A stretch of 51,336 nt of DNA. Origin: Roseiflexus sp. (GTDB lineage Bacteria; Chloroflexota; Chloroflexia; Chloroflexales; Roseiflexaceae). The stretch is from assembly GCA_017743475.1 (NCBI GenBank), contig JAGHYV010000030.1, positions 1-51,336 of the forward strand, in the 5' to 3' direction. Under the pieces are notes generated by a model. That model saw only the letters and a list, made by a program, of their open reading frames with translations, searched no databases and was not told the DNA's origin. Each line of letters opens with the position of its first letter. Position 1 is the first letter of the stretch. Of the stretch, positions 37,848 through 46,165 are shown in pieces. The position numbers were made by a program, and so were the translations under genes.

Positions 37848-37885
37848 AGGGCGCTCGCTATGCCATCCGTCGCGTACTATAACTT

Positions 37886-38092
37886 GCGCTGTTCAGTCGT
37901 TACGCTTCTGGCGACTCGCTCGATCTGCTAGTGCAGGTGCCGACATACGCTACGCGCATGTTCGATGGACAACCGCTAATCGATGTAGCTGCGAGTTACG
38001 ATGCCAAACGTGGCAGATGCGCCATCTTCATCGTGCACTGTGGGCGCACTGAACCGCTGACGCTTGACTTGGCTCCCAATGTGATTCGGTAG
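37886..38092 (+). pseudogene. C-terminal remnant of a GH51-like alpha-L-arabinofuranosidase
   Basis: About 68 residues in one frame up to TAG at 38090-38092. The order SGDSLDLLVQVPTYATRMFD and GQPLIDVAASYDAKRGRCAIF, then TEPLTLDLAPNVIR, resembles the C-terminal beta domain of GH51 enzymes (Y-T-xx-Y-xx-VP-LD-A-A-xx-D). There is no catalytic domain upstream. The call rests on motif memory from a short fragment. Confidence 0.5.
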
Positions 38093-38290
38093 ACGCACCT
38101 CGCCCGGAGCGCCAGTCGTTGACAGGAAATCCCGTATTCGGGTCTCGCAGCTCTCATTGACCATGGCAATCGTCGAGCAGTGAAGGGGTAGGCGACGGCA
38201 GCGCTATTGTCTACCCAGAAGGTTCTGGCTCACGGTTTCTGGCGTCTCTCGGTTCCGCACTCTCCAGGTGAGGCTTCAGGAAGCCTAATT

Positions 38291-38560
38291 CCCCTCTCTC
38301 CTGCGCGTGAGAGAAGGGAGCGGGGGGCTTACGGGGGTAGGTTTTCTGGGAAGTCCCTGCGTTCCTTCTCTCGTTTTGGTTATCAGTCCGCACAGACACC
38401 CCCTTCTCCCCTTGCAGGAGAAGGGAGTTTGAGGGGATGCTCACAGGGGTAGATTTTTGGCAAGCCCCTGCGTGCCATCGCCTGTTTCAGCCATCAGGAC
38501 GCCCAAACTCCCCCTTCTCCCCCTGTGGGAGAAGGGGGCGCAGGGAGGATGAGGGGCAAC
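38291..38560 (+). repeat. tandem CT-rich repeat with self-pairing units
   Basis: Two units of about 108-111 bases (38291-38398 and 38399-38509) and a partial third (38510-38560). Each begins with a CCCCTTCTCC...GGAGAAGGGG hairpin and continues with GGGGTAG, a TTTTCTGG or TTTTTGG run, CCCTGCGT and an ending such as CCATCAGGACGCCC. Related pieces lie at 27842-27900 and, inverted, about 28055-28165. Confidence 0.65.
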
Positions 38561-38722
38561 GGCGCACGGGAATGCAGAACATCGCTCATCTCTCCCAAAA
38601 ACTCTACATGTGAGAGTTGTAGGGATGAGGAGCAAACGCGCACAGGAATACTGATTGACCGCTCTGTATGTTCTGCTGACTCATTCCTGAAACCTTCACC
38701 ATAATTGGGTATCTCGCTCCTC

Positions 38723-38751
38723 TTGACAGATGTCTCTGCCCCAATTAGTAT
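38723..38751 (+). promoter_or_regulatory. promoter of the zinc-ribbon protein gene
   Basis: A perfect TTGACA (38723-38728) and TAGTAT (38746-38751) are separated by 17 bases. The leader to the ATG at 38847 would be about 90 bases. Confidence 0.6.
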
Positions 38752-38846
38752 ATTCTACACAGTCAGTAATCGTTCTGATTGTTGCTTTTGCACAAAGTAG
38801 TCGAATGACTGCACAACGAAGTGCAACTCAACGAGGAGGGCAGCAG

Positions 38847-39236
38847 ATGAGTTACCGGGAACATGCGCCATACGGTCCTGTCGTTGTCTGCGACTGTTGC
38901 AGCAAAGTAGGCGCAATCGGTGATCGCGACTGGCGTCAGGTGCGCGGTAATGGTGTAAACGATGCCGTACACCTATGCCGGGCGTGCCAGCGACGAGCGG
39001 TATGGTGTGACGTGCATCAAACCTATCACCTGCCGGAAGCGTTTCATCGCCGACCATGCGCTGCGTGTGGCGGGTTGTTTACTGCGCAGGTGGCGTGGAA
39101 CCTCGATTACTGCCCGTCGTGCCGTCGTGAGCGCGGGATCGTTGTCTCTGCGCCAGCGCTGGCAAATGGCGGAGGCACCGGGTGGCGCGTGTGGTCCTGG
39201 CTCTTCCCCTGGCGCCTGCTGCAACGACGCCGCTAG
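38847..39236 (+). CDS. small zinc-ribbon protein
   Basis: 129 residues. Four Cys pairs: CDCCSK at 15-20, CRACQRR near 45, CAACGG near 72, and CPSCRRE near 90. It probably binds two or more zinc ions. The C-terminal part is Trp-rich and basic (WRVWSWLFPWRLLQRRR). I do not recognise a named family. GAGGAGG lies 6 bases before the ATG. It is monocistronic, bounded downstream by a MITE-like element at 39265. Confidence 0.72.
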   Translation: MSYREHAPYGPVVVCDCCSKVGAIGDRDWRQVRGNGVNDAVHLCRACQRRAVWCDVHQTYHLPEAFHRRPCAACGGLFTAQVAWNLDYCPSCRRERGIVVSAPALANGGGTGWRVWSWLFPWRLLQRRR

Positions 39237-39264
39237 AGCGTTGCTCGTAAAGATTGACTCGGTG

Positions 39265-39436
39265 CTATAGCAGTTCTCAGATACAATGACCATTGTCCCT
39301 ATCCGCCGTGTCGCGTGAGTCGCCCGCTGGCGACGGAGTGTAGACCGAAATTCATTTCGGTCGCCGCGTCGGGTACGCGACTCCGGGGGTGTTCAACCTC
39401 GTCCACCAGGTTCAAACCCTGTGCGAACTGCTATGG
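39265..39436. repeat. MITE-like element B with inverted ends
   Basis: The left end CTATAGCAGTTCTCAG and the right end GCGAACTGCTATGG are inverse copies with two mismatches. Inside, CGGTCGCCGCG, GTGTTCAACCTCGTCCA and GGTTCAAACC occur as in the copies at 238-303 and 381-463. It contains no gene. Length is 172 bases. Confidence 0.65.
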
Positions 39437-39745
39437 ATTGTGCGTGTTTCTCTCTTCCTCCTTCACCGAACCAGAACATAGGCTGATGCTAAAAACGGCG
39501 TGAATTCGCCGGCGTCCCTCCCTTTCGCGTTCCGCTGCTTTCTGCTCCAGCAGTCCACGGATCGGTACGGGTGGAAAAACGAAGAACATCCGTGTGCCAC
39601 GCCAGACTTCCTTCCCCATTGTTGATGCTCATTACGGACGATCCGATGCTCGATTCTTCTTTCGACCATCGTTCTTTTGCATGGTGTCTGTGAAAGGCGC
39701 CACATCTGTTGATGAAGAAACGTATCATATGCCAGGGAGGTTCCA
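39437..39745. other. noncoding leader region
   Basis: Nothing recognisable was seen. Minus-strand open frames here are short and their best continuations mirror the Pro/Gln-rich part of the lipoprotein gene. The last ~20 bases hold AGGGAGG, the ribosome site of the next gene. Confidence 0.5.
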
Positions 39746-40996
39746 TTGAGCGCACGACTTTTACCGTCAACCGTCCTGATCATCGGCGCCCTTCTGCTCA
39801 ACGGCTGTGGCAACCTGCCGTTCATCGGACAGGGCGGCGCGCAACCGACAGCACAACCAACAGCGCCGTCGGGCGGTTCATCCGGTGCTGCTCCGACACG
39901 GGCGCCACAGCCAACGCCTGCCGCCGCGCAACCGACCGCCGCGCCGTCAGGCGGGGGAACGCAGCCAGCGCCTGCGCCTCCAGCGTCAGGCAGCGGGGGA
40001 GCGCAACCGATGCCCATGCCGCAAACGCCATCAGGCGGGGGAACGCAGCCAGCGCCTGCGCCTCCAGCGTCAGGCGGTGGGGAGAACGTATCGGTGCCCG
40101 GAAGCCAGGCGAACCTGTCGCAACTCGAGAGTTACCGCGTCATCATTGCGTGGAAGCTCACGGGCAAAACCACAGACGGCAAGAATGTTGAAGAGCAGAC
40201 GACGTATACCCAGGCGCTGCATCGACCGAGCAACACCAGCCACACACTGGTCGTTGAAAACAAACCGGGCGCTCAGGGTACACGTTCTGAGATCTACAGT
40301 GTTGGCGATACACTGTACATCTACGAAAAAGACAGGGGAGCGTGCCAGCCCGCCATGATGGCTGGGATGGGGGATATGCTGCGTAGCATTACCGACTCGA
40401 TGACCGCCCCGCTTCGGACTGGTAATGCAAAACTGGTCAATCGCGGCGAGACGATCAACGGCGTTTTGACCGATCGCTACACGCTCGACGAAACCTCGGC
40501 GAGTCAGTTCGGCACCGTTGTCGAGAAAGCCGATCTGTGGGTTGCCCGCGAAGGCGGGTATCTGGTCAAGTATGACCTGACGATCAAAGTGATGCCTGGC
40601 TCGATGAACCCGGCGAATATACCTGCCGATGTTGCAACCTTTTCCGAGGGAACCATTGCCTATAACTGGACGCTCGAAGACATCAACAAAACCACCATTA
40701 CGATCCCGTCGGTGTGCAGTTCACAGACAGTAGGGGTCGATCTGCCGCTGCCGCCTGGTACGCAGGTGGATATGGCAATGGGCAATATGACGATGGGTAA
40801 AGCCAAAGCCAGTATGGACTCGGTTCTGGCGTTCTTCAAGACCGAATATCCAAAACTCGGTTACCAGCTGACGTATGAGACGGGCGATGCGCAGAGTGGC
40901 TATATCCTCGAATTTGTGAAGAGTGATCAAAAAGTCACCGTCCAGTTCTCAACCTCGTCGGATGGGTCGGTAGGTATTACATTGATGCGCGAATGA
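39746..40996 (+). CDS. putative lipoprotein, 416 residues
   Basis: The start is TTG at 39746 with AGGGAGG 5 bases upstream. A hydrophobic signal ends at the lipobox LLNGC (Cys near 21). Residues ~30-115 are a Pro/Gln/Ala/Gly linker that contains an exact 45-base DNA duplication. The rest (about 120-416) has two parts: a stretch resembling LolA/LppX-type lipoprotein folds (TYTQALHRPSNTSHTLVVEN, YSVGDTLYIYEKD, GVLTDRYTLDETSAS) and a last ~90 residues with FFKTEYPKLGYQLTYETGD. It is exposed at the cell surface, and its ligand is unknown. Confidence 0.75.
   Translation: MSARLLPSTVLIIGALLLNGCGNLPFIGQGGAQPTAQPTAPSGGSSGAAPTRAPQPTPAAAQPTAAPSGGGTQPAPAPPASGSGGAQPMPMPQTPSGGGTQPAPAPPASGGGENVSVPGSQANLSQLESYRVIIAWKLTGKTTDGKNVEEQTTYTQALHRPSNTSHTLVVENKPGAQGTRSEIYSVGDTLYIYEKDRGACQPAMMAGMGDMLRSITDSMTAPLRTGNAKLVNRGETINGVLTDRYTLDETSASQFGTVVEKADLWVAREGGYLVKYDLTIKVMPGSMNPANIPADVATFSEGTIAYNWTLEDINKTTITIPSVCSSQTVGVDLPLPPGTQVDMAMGNMTMGKAKASMDSVLAFFKTEYPKLGYQLTYETGDAQSGYILEFVKSDQKVTVQFSTSSDGSVGITLMRE
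39947..40075 (+). repeat. exact 45-base direct repeat in the lipoprotein linker
   Basis: Bases 39947-39991 recur exactly at 40031-40075, an 84-base (28-codon) period in frame. The repeat encodes SGGGTQPAPAPPASG. It keeps the reading frame. Confidence 0.9.
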
Positions 40997-41029
40997 GCGC
41001 TTGATGATCGGGTGTCAGCACCCGGAAGC

Positions 41030-41069
41030 GAGCCTGGCTGCGTCTTTCGCCGGAAGCGCAACCAGGCTC
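41030..41069 (+). terminator. hairpin after the lipoprotein gene
   Basis: GAGCCTGG (41030-41037) pairs with CCAGGCTC (41062-41069) and an inner TGCG/CGCA pair extends it. No clean T-run follows (AATTCATCTT), so termination is uncertain. Confidence 0.4.
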
Positions 41070-41161
41070 AATTCATCTTCTGGTTATGATACCAGACACA
41101 GATCGTGCGTCTGGGGAGATGGTATGCGGTCCGGGCGCGATGAAAGAGGGTTGACCATTGT

Positions 41162-42279
41162 ATGACCATCGATCCGGAACGGTTGCAACGCGCCTTTCGA
41201 ATCCTCCGGGGTTGGCTTGATGAGGGAACGGTGACCGCCGTGGCGTCGGTTGTTCTGCATCGCGGTCGGATGGCAGGTGAGTTTTATGGAGGCGTTGTTT
41301 CACCGGCGCCGGAAGCGCAGGCAGTTAACGGCAACAGCCTGTTCCATATTGCTTCGATTGGGAAGCCAATGACGGCGCTCCTGTGATGATCCTGGTCGAG
41401 TCTGGCTGGATTGCGCTCGACGACCCGGTCGGCAATATCTTGCCCGGATTCCGGGGCGCGGGGCGTGACGCCATCACCGTGCGTCAGTTACTGACCCATA
41501 CGTCCGGTTTGCCGCAAGACCCCGATCTCAGTCAGTTGCCGCCCGATGTCAGCACATTCGACGAACTGCGCACATATATCCACGCGCCGCCGGTGGTTCC
41601 GCCTGGCAGCAAAGTGGAGTACAGCAATGTAGGGTATGGTTTGCTCGGTTTGATTATTGAAACGGTCAGCCGTCAACCATTTGCCACATTCATGCGCGAT
41701 CATGTCTTTGAACCGGTTGGTCTGGACGACACCTGGCTTGCGCCGCCGGATCATCTTTTCCCGCGTATCGTCCATGTCCATGGAACGTTTGATCGTGGCA
41801 GTTCAACTGAACGCTTTAATTCCATATATGCGCGAACACGGACGCATCCGGCGGGGAGTGTCATCGCTACGGCGCGTGATGTTGCGCGCTTCTTCCAGAT
41901 GATCCTCGATGATGGCAGCGTCGAACGCGACCCGGCATGCTCATCGACCCGACGACAGGTCATTGCTCCTGCCACTGCGCGGTTGATGATCACCAATCAT
42001 GCTGCCGGGCTGCGGGGTGGCATTGAAGGCTTCATGACGTGGGACGAGTGCGCCTGGGGGTTGGGGTTTGATCTGCGCGGCAACAAACGTCCCCACTTCT
42101 CCGGCGAATATACTTCACCGCACATCTTTGGTCACACCAGAGTGTCCGGCGTCTTTGCCTGGGCAGACCCGGCGATCAATCTGGTATGTGTAATGCTGGC
42201 GAACCGTACCCTCTTCGATGCCTGGCATACCTCGCGCTGGTCTCGCTTTTCGACGGCGGTTGTCGCCTCGCTCCAGTAA
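41162..42279 (+). pseudogene. beta-lactamase-fold serine hydrolase, split by a frameshift
   Basis: The first piece (41162-41386) has the SxxK motif in FHIASIGKPMTALL. The protein continues in another frame from 41383: VMILVESGWIALDDPVGNILP, RQLLTHTSGLPQD, the YxN motif in YSNVGYGLLG, TARDVARFFQMIL, and HTRVSGVFAWADP. The shift sits at the GTGATGA (41383-41389), right after SxxK. Together they form a full class C-type enzyme of about 370 residues. A coupled re-start at GTG 41383 is possible but the two halves would not make one chain. No signal peptide is seen. Confidence 0.85.
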
Positions 42280-42282
42280 GGC

Positions 42283-42941
42283 GCAAGCACGAAATGAGCA
42301 GAACCGATTCTCCTGGCACGGCGTGCCTGACCGTCCGCGGCGCCAGGATCATGTAGATCGCCAGGCAGAGCGCCGATGCCGCCGCCAGCGCGATCCCGAT
42401 CCAGTCAGATGATGTGAGCGCCAGCGATACCTCCAGATGCGCCGATCTCCCCGCTCATCATCAACAGCGCCCCGACAAGCGACAAACCGATAGCCGTCCA
42501 GGCGCCTGGTAGCAGCGGCTCACGGAACAGCCCTGCACTCAACAACGCTACGAACAGCGGCGTCATCAGCGTGATAGTCTGAATGTAGATCGCTAGCGTG
42601 AAGCGCGCCGCCAGCAGATTGGTGATCGAACGCAGCACAACCACCAGCGCAAATCCCCAGATGAGCGCGGAACGCAGGATGCGCCCGTCGATGCGACGCC
42701 AGATGAACGGCAGATAGACCAGGAGTGCAATCAGATTTCCCAGACCGAGCAATGCCATGCCCGGTAGATCGCTCATCGTCTGGAGATACCGCGCCAGAAC
42801 TGGATAAGCACCCCAGCCGGTATGCGCCAGCAGTGCGATCCCGATGCCGCTCCATGAGGGTGCAGGGTGCCGTTCCAGGGAGGGTGATGCCGATGAAGCC
42901 TGCATGAAACCTGCATGCTGTTGCAAGACGTCGCCGATCAT
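42283..42941 (-). pseudogene. EamA/DMT-type transporter, frameshifted and truncated
   Basis: The minus strand from ATG 42941 encodes several membrane helices of an EamA half (GIGIALLAHTGWGAYPVLARYL, GMALLGLGNLIALLVYLPFIW, SIT-NLLAARFTLAIYIQTI). After a TGA at 42405 the next helix continues in another frame (WIGIALAAASALCLAIYMIL). The remaining helices of the usual ten are missing; the 3' end meets the serine hydrolase remnant. It would have exported small metabolites. Upstream start choices (43088, 42903) cannot be decided. Confidence 0.75.
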
Positions 42942-43121
42942 ACCATTTCGCTTGTGGGCCGCAAGCGAGCGATCCGACAGCGAACCACGCGCTGCTGGCG
43001 ATGTCTCTGGTATACTGAAACCACAATCGCGGCAGACGCGCATGCGGGCGGTACGCCCGCGCACCTGGGATGCACGTAGTTCACTCATGCTGCCCGTCGC
43101 TATAGGGGGTAGAAACGCACA

Positions 43122-43547
43122 ATGAATCTTGATCTTTCGTCACTGTCGCGTGCAATTCAATCGCTGGACGCTGCACTGCGCGTCGTGGATGATCGCTCGT
43201 GGTTCGACGCGCAACGCAGTGATGTGCAACAAACGCTGATCGCTGGAGTAGTGCAGAACTTCGAGTTCATTTATGAACTGTGTATCAAAATGATCCGTCG
43301 GCGGCTCGAAATTGATGCCGCTTCTCCATCGGAGATCGACTTCAGCAATTTTCGTGACATGATGCGCACAGCAGCGGAAAAGGGACTGATCGCCGATGTG
43401 GACGCCTGGTTCGGTTATCGCCAGTTGCAAAACATGACGGCTCATACGTATGACGTTGCAAAGGCACAGAGCGTGTGTCAGCGTGCGCACGACTTGCTTA
43501 CCGACGCGCAGGCTGTGCTCAGAGCATTGGAAATGTGCAATGTCTGA
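43122..43547 (+). CDS. HEPN-domain protein, HI0074 family (toxin-like)
   Basis: 141 residues, all helical. The blocks QTLIAGVVQNFEFIYELCIKMIRRRLE (core FEFIYELCIKMIRRRL) and GYRQLQNMTAHTYD fit nucleotidyltransferase-partner HEPN proteins of the HI0074 type. Members often have R-N-x-T-x-H-T-Y; here the first of these positions is Gln (QNMTAH), so the R-x4-H form of the motif is not intact, leaving only an Arg further upstream. It overlaps the next gene's ATG (43540) by 8 bases. The order toxin-then-nucleotidyltransferase is common. Confidence 0.8.
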   Translation: MNLDLSSLSRAIQSLDAALRVVDDRSWFDAQRSDVQQTLIAGVVQNFEFIYELCIKMIRRRLEIDAASPSEIDFSNFRDMMRTAAEKGLIADVDAWFGYRQLQNMTAHTYDVAKAQSVCQRAHDLLTDAQAVLRALEMCNV

Positions 43548-43887
43548 ACGAACCATGGACATCTAGCCGGACCACCTGGCTATTGTGCGCGATATTCTGC
43601 GTCGGCACGTGCCCCAGTACGATGTGTGGGCATTTGGATCACGCACTCAGGGGCGCGCCAGATCGTACTCCGATCTCGATCTCGTCATCATGACCGATGA
43701 GCCTCTCCCGCTACGAGTCATGGCAGCACTGGTAGAGGATTTCGCCGAATCCGATCTTCCCTGGAAAGTCGATATTGTCGATTGGGCTTTGACAGGCGCT
43801 CCATTTCGGTCGATCATTGAACGCGACAGAGTCCTGGTGCAGCGTGGCGCACGCCAGGACTCTGCTGAGGCGCAGGGAGCGCATTGA
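43540..43887 (+). pseudogene. MNT-type nucleotidyltransferase with an amber stop at codon 9
   Basis: The ATG at 43540, within the HEPN gene end, reads SERTMDI then TAG (43564-43566) then PDHLAIVRDILRRHVP. This is a premature stop in an otherwise open frame; a CAG codon would need one change. The core motif GSRTQGRARSYSDLDLV (GSx10DxD type) is downstream and intact. A re-start at GTG 43585 would keep residues from RDILRRHV onward and might still give an active protein. With the first pair (36086-36977), both toxin-antitoxin pairs here carry a lesion. Confidence 0.8.
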
Positions 43888-43940
43888 TCGTCGGACAGCA
43901 ACCGCGTTTGTCACATCTACTCTTGCGCTCCCTTCTCCCG

Positions 43941-44936
43941 CTAGCTTCCGCCCGTTCGAAACTGCCAGGTGAACGAGAACGGTTGCCCCTTGTATGTGCC
44001 GGTCACCGTCACTTCAATTGTCGCATTCGCCGGAAGATTCTGGTTGGGGGTAATGGCGATGCCTCTATGCCCAACCGGCAGATCGGTCGTCGCCGTATGC
44101 GTGAGCGTGGTTCCCGGTAGCGCGCGCAGACTCACGCCGGTCAGCACTGGCTTCTGATCGAAATAGGGCCAGTGGAGCGTAATCGGGTAGCGCGTTGCTG
44201 GCACATCCGTCTGATCCGGCGCGGGGTAGCGCACGGGCCACCCGGCATAGGCGGCATCGTTATTGAAGCGCACGCGCGACAGCACGTCGAGACCGGCAGC
44301 GCTGCGCTGGGAGTTTTGGTAGAAGCCGAACCCGAAGGTCGGTGTTGTCGGGTAGAGGAGCCAGAGACGATGCCCGACCGACCCCATCCATCCATCGATC
44401 GCGTCGCGTGGTTGCCAGGCAGTTCCCTGTCCCAGCCAGGCATTCCCCTTTTGCGCACAGATCTGTCCTTCAGGCGAGGCATACGGCAACGACGGGTTTT
44501 GATTGTGGGTGATGTGGTTGTTTTCCGCCATATACCGTGCGTGTTGCCAGCAGTTGTCGTTCAGCGTCGCGTCTTCGGTGACCGGAGGCACGCCTGCGCG
44601 CAACCGATACCCGTTGACCCGCCCCAGCCAGTCGTCGGGGAGCGGGGGGATCGGACGGACGATGAGCGGCAGGAAGACTCGGATAGACGATTGAACGTCG
44701 ATGATGGGAAGCGCGTCGTGGACAGGCATAGGAGACGGATTGTCGGAAGGCGGCGTATCCGGCAGCGGCGGCTCGCCAGTTGAGGGTTTCTCTGGTTCAT
44801 CATCGGAAAGCACGACTGGCGCTGCCTGGGCGCGTTCATCGAACCACGGCTTGCGGGCAGAAAGGTGCACCGATAGCAGGAGCGCCATTAGCAGGGCAAG
44901 GATTCCAATGCGGGCGATGGGTAAGCGTCGCAGCAT
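43941..44936 (-). CDS. secreted CAP-superfamily (SCP/PR1-like) protein
   Basis: 331 residues. An N-terminal hydrophobic segment (about 8-26) directs export. A Pro-rich acidic linker (about 42-80) follows, then the CAP domain from about 100: VNGYRLRAGVPPVTEDATLNDNC, HARYMAENNHITH, and GHRLWLLYPTTPTFGFGFY. His residues of HARYMAENNHITH are in the usual metal region. The C-terminal ~80 residues (TRYPITLHWPYFD to the end) look like a beta-rich adhesion-type domain. The role is unknown. It is separate from the T7SS-like operon by ~390 bases. Confidence 0.85.
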   Translation of the reverse strand: MLRRLPIARIGILALLMALLLSVHLSARKPWFDERAQAAPVVLSDDEPEKPSTGEPPLPDTPPSDNPSPMPVHDALPIIDVQSSIRVFLPLIVRPIPPLPDDWLGRVNGYRLRAGVPPVTEDATLNDNCWQHARYMAENNHITHNQNPSLPYASPEGQICAQKGNAWLGQGTAWQPRDAIDGWMGSVGHRLWLLYPTTPTFGFGFYQNSQRSAAGLDVLSRVRFNNDAAYAGWPVRYPAPDQTDVPATRYPITLHWPYFDQKPVLTGVSLRALPGTTLTHTATTDLPVGHRGIAITPNQNLPANATIEVTVTGTYKGQPFSFTWQFRTGGS

Positions 44937-45328
44937 ACGTCCTCCATTGTGGGCGGATCGCCGTCGAAGGGAATATATGAGTCTCCCGCAAAAAGGTCAT
45001 GTCACTACAGCAGCGTAGCAAACGCAGCAAGCGATTGATGGAAAACCCTGTGCCCCCGGCGTCCCGGTAGTGCGTTTTGGCAGTGAAGTCATATGTGCTT
45101 CAAACAGCATCAGCTCAGACGTGCTGGCGACGGGTGCCTGAACGCATCTCTCCAGTGCCAGCGAGCACTGCGGACAGTGACGCACAGCGATGCCAGAACA
45201 GGCTTTCCGGGTTGCCCTGTTCGACGCATCTTCCACGTGCAAGTGGAAGGCGCTGACGCCACCCACGCACATCTCGCCCGCGCGCCGCCCTGTGAAGCGT
45301 CGGTTATAGGCGCTCCATTGCCTGCGGC
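44937..45328. other. noncoding stretch with a small hairpin
   Basis: No gene recognised. It holds CTTCCAC-GTGCAA-GTGGAAG (45230-45249) and GC-rich blocks resembling other intergenic repeats. It lies between the CAP gene and the end of the T7SS-like operon, both on the minus strand. Confidence 0.5.
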
Positions 45329-46147
45329 TTATTGATTTCTTCCATTAGACCCCTGCGCGCCCGCCGCCGGAGGACGCATCAGATCACACACGCGCTTGAT
45401 GGCGTCCTGGGCTGAGATGCTGACCACGCGGAACGGACCGTCGCTGTGCTCCTGTTCCAGCAACCAGACCGTGCGCTGATCAACAATCAGTCCCGCGTTG
45501 CGTCGCGGGTTCGGAGTGTCGGGAACGGACACGCTCACCGTACCGACGCAGACCGGATGGACAAAGGACTGAGACAGCGGCTGCGCCAGCGCTTCCGGCA
45601 CATCCTGATCGATCAGGGTCTGGAATGCAACTTCGGCGGAGGCGGCATTGCGCGCCGCCTCCATCGCCGTCGGCGCGAGCGACCCGGCGGGCAGAGCGTC
45701 GAGCGCCTGCTGACCGTCGAGATGCAGGAACTGTTTGATCGGGTCCGCCAGGTCGTCGATGGAGGGCGCGCCGGTGAAGCGGTGCAATCCCTCATCGGGA
45801 AAGGCGTGCTCGACCGCCATATACGGTGAAACATAGTAGTAGCGCGCATCGGTCGGTTGATCCTCGGGCTGCGCGATGACCATCGCAATGGCGCGCGCCA
45901 GTTTGCACGTGCCGATGAGCGCCAGCACCGGCGAATAGACGGCGAAGGGCTTTTCGGGTCCCTGGGGTTGGAGGAAGCCGCGCGCGCGCAACGACCGTTC
46001 GGCGGCTGCCAGCGCTCCGAGCGCCCGCTCTTCGGAGACGCCCTCGAAGGGGTTCGCCGGCAGACTCGCCAGCGCTGGCAGATCGGCGATGCGCATCAGC
46101 AGCACCAGTTCCTCCAGACTGAATGTGAATGCGTAGGTGTCAGCCAT
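45329..46147 (-). CDS. EspG-like protein of a WXG100 locus
   Basis: 272 residues, soluble. The N-terminus FTFSLEELVLLMRIADLPAL and AAERSLRARGFLQPQG, with later ALIGTCKLARAIAMVIAQPE, recalls EspG-type chaperones of ESX loci (an aEl..l..l start, then a RARG-type turn). This is a family-level resemblance only. It is the last gene of the operon, 18 bases after the WXG100 gene, as EspG-like genes often lie near their substrates. It may guide the WXG100 protein to secretion. The end GAQGSNGRNQ is low-complexity. Confidence 0.5.
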   Translation of the reverse strand: MADTYAFTFSLEELVLLMRIADLPALASLPANPFEGVSEERALGALAAAERSLRARGFLQPQGPEKPFAVYSPVLALIGTCKLARAIAMVIAQPEDQPTDARYYYVSPYMAVEHAFPDEGLHRFTGAPSIDDLADPIKQFLHLDGQQALDALPAGSLAPTAMEAARNAASAEVAFQTLIDQDVPEALAQPLSQSFVHPVCVGTVSVSVPDTPNPRRNAGLIVDQRTVWLLEQEHSDGPFRVVSISAQDAIKRVCDLMRPPAAGAQGSNGRNQ

Positions 46148-46165
46148 ACCTGTCCTCCCTGGTGA

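Larger units (their letters stand above)
37741..38722. other. gene-poor stretch with hairpin, GH51 remnant and CT-rich repeats
   Basis: No intact gene. It contains a perfect 13-bp hairpin (37814-37847), a short remnant of a GH51 protein (37886-38092) and tandem CT-rich repeats (38291-38560). Nothing else recognisable was seen at 38093-38290 and 38560-38722. Confidence 0.6.

Noticed and set aside
39463-40017. 184-residue minus-strand Gly/Ala/Pro-rich frame
   Set aside because: Mirror of the lipoprotein Pro/Gln linker; the plus strand has a lipobox and ribosome site.
44172-44783. 203-residue plus-strand frame over the CAP gene
   Set aside because: Arg-rich shadow of the minus-strand CAP gene; no domain.
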